Shown here: one piece after another, positions 63,980 through 64,000 of the stretch
Position numbering within the stretch: position 1 is the stretch's first letter
Layout: each line of letters starts with the position of its first letter
Source of the DNA: Parasulfitobacter algicola
GTDB lineage: Bacteria > Pseudomonadota > Alphaproteobacteria > Rhodobacterales > Rhodobacteraceae
Direction of reading: 5' to 3'
NCBI RefSeq assembly: GCF_013315265.1
Contig: NZ_JABUFE010000011.1
Location: 53,988 to 117,987 of the forward strand
Length of the DNA: 64,000 nucleotides
Program-made: the position numbers and the translations under genes
The notes under the pieces: generated by a model
Databases searched by the model: none
What the model was told of the DNA's origin: nothing
Seen by the model: only the letters and a program-made list of their open reading frames with translations

Positions 63980-64000
63980 ATGCGCAAATACAATGCGGAA
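63980..64000 (+). CDS. Start of a gene cut by the window edge
   Basis: ATG at 63980, after GGAG at 63974-63977, opens MRKYNAE and continues beyond the window. Only seven codons are visible, so the product is unknown. Confidence 0.45.

Larger units (their letters stand above)
60735..64000 (+). mobile_element. Left part of a second integrated element at tRNA-Ser
   Basis: tRNA-Ser, an integrase pointing away from it, an unknown gene overlapping the integrase and two small HTH regulators form the usual start of an integrative element. Its right end, including any second copy of the tRNA 3' end, is beyond the window, so the size is unknown. Confidence 0.65.

Overview
The window looks like chromosome of an alphaproteobacterium of the Rhodobacterales (Roseobacter-type). 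This is inferred from codon use, the purM-purN pair with a TTG-started purN, the coaD and ettA proteins, the Trp/anthranilate and valine catabolic gene sets, and the tRNA sequences. No 16S or marker search was possible. Most of the sequence is moderately GC-rich; the darT/NADAR pair and the origin region of the island at 54.6-55.2 kb are visibly AT-richer.

Layout. 1-4.6 kb: housekeeping (sufE partial, lipoprotein, rnd, purN-purM, membrane protein, tRNA with CAT anticodon). 4.8-6.5 kb: secreted von Willebrand A protein with exact 69-residue repeats. 6.8-9.6 kb: acyl-CoA synthetase and a DmdA-like GcvT-fold demethylase. 9.7-25.4 kb: a divergent catabolic supercluster. kynU-kynA-kynB (minus strand) turn tryptophan into anthranilate. 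The plus-strand operon (flavin monooxygenase/old-yellow-enzyme fusion, SDR, MarR, enoyl-CoA hydratase, acyl-CoA dehydrogenase, aminobenzoate-type CoA ligase, RAM sensor, branched-chain-type ABC importer, thioesterase, RidA) fits anthranilate degradation via 2-aminobenzoyl-CoA. 25.5-29 kb: WG-repeat membrane-anchored protein and two small membrane proteins.

29.2-34.7 kb is a defence cluster around the core gene ettA. Downstream of ettA lies a DarT-type ADP-ribosyltransferase with its NADAR antitoxin. Upstream lies a retron: a reverse transcriptase with YADD and VTG-like motifs, preceded by a 157-nt msr-msd-like RNA with a 17-bp a1/a2 inverted repeat. I identified the RNA by hand-folding. 34.8-49.3 kb: OmpA-family protein, gamma-glutamyltransferase, serine hydrolase, valine degradation genes (mmsB, HIBYL-CoA hydrolase, isobutyryl-CoA dehydrogenase, and mmsA 4.7 kb further on), YbdK-type ligase, a glycosyltransferase array with a collapsed middle copy, CBS protein and coaD.

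49.58-60.43 kb is a 10.8-kb integrated element between 45-bp direct repeats made from the 3' part of a tRNA-Arg(CCG) gene. It carries a tyrosine integrase, AlpA regulator, primase-helicase, a probable replication origin of 6+6 inverted GTCACC hexamers, terminase-like small and large subunits, several small unknown proteins, and a Doc toxin pair. It has no recognisable capsid, portal or tail genes, so it resembles a phage satellite. 60.7 kb to the end: tRNA-Ser(GGA) followed by a second integrase and the start of another integrated element that runs off the window.
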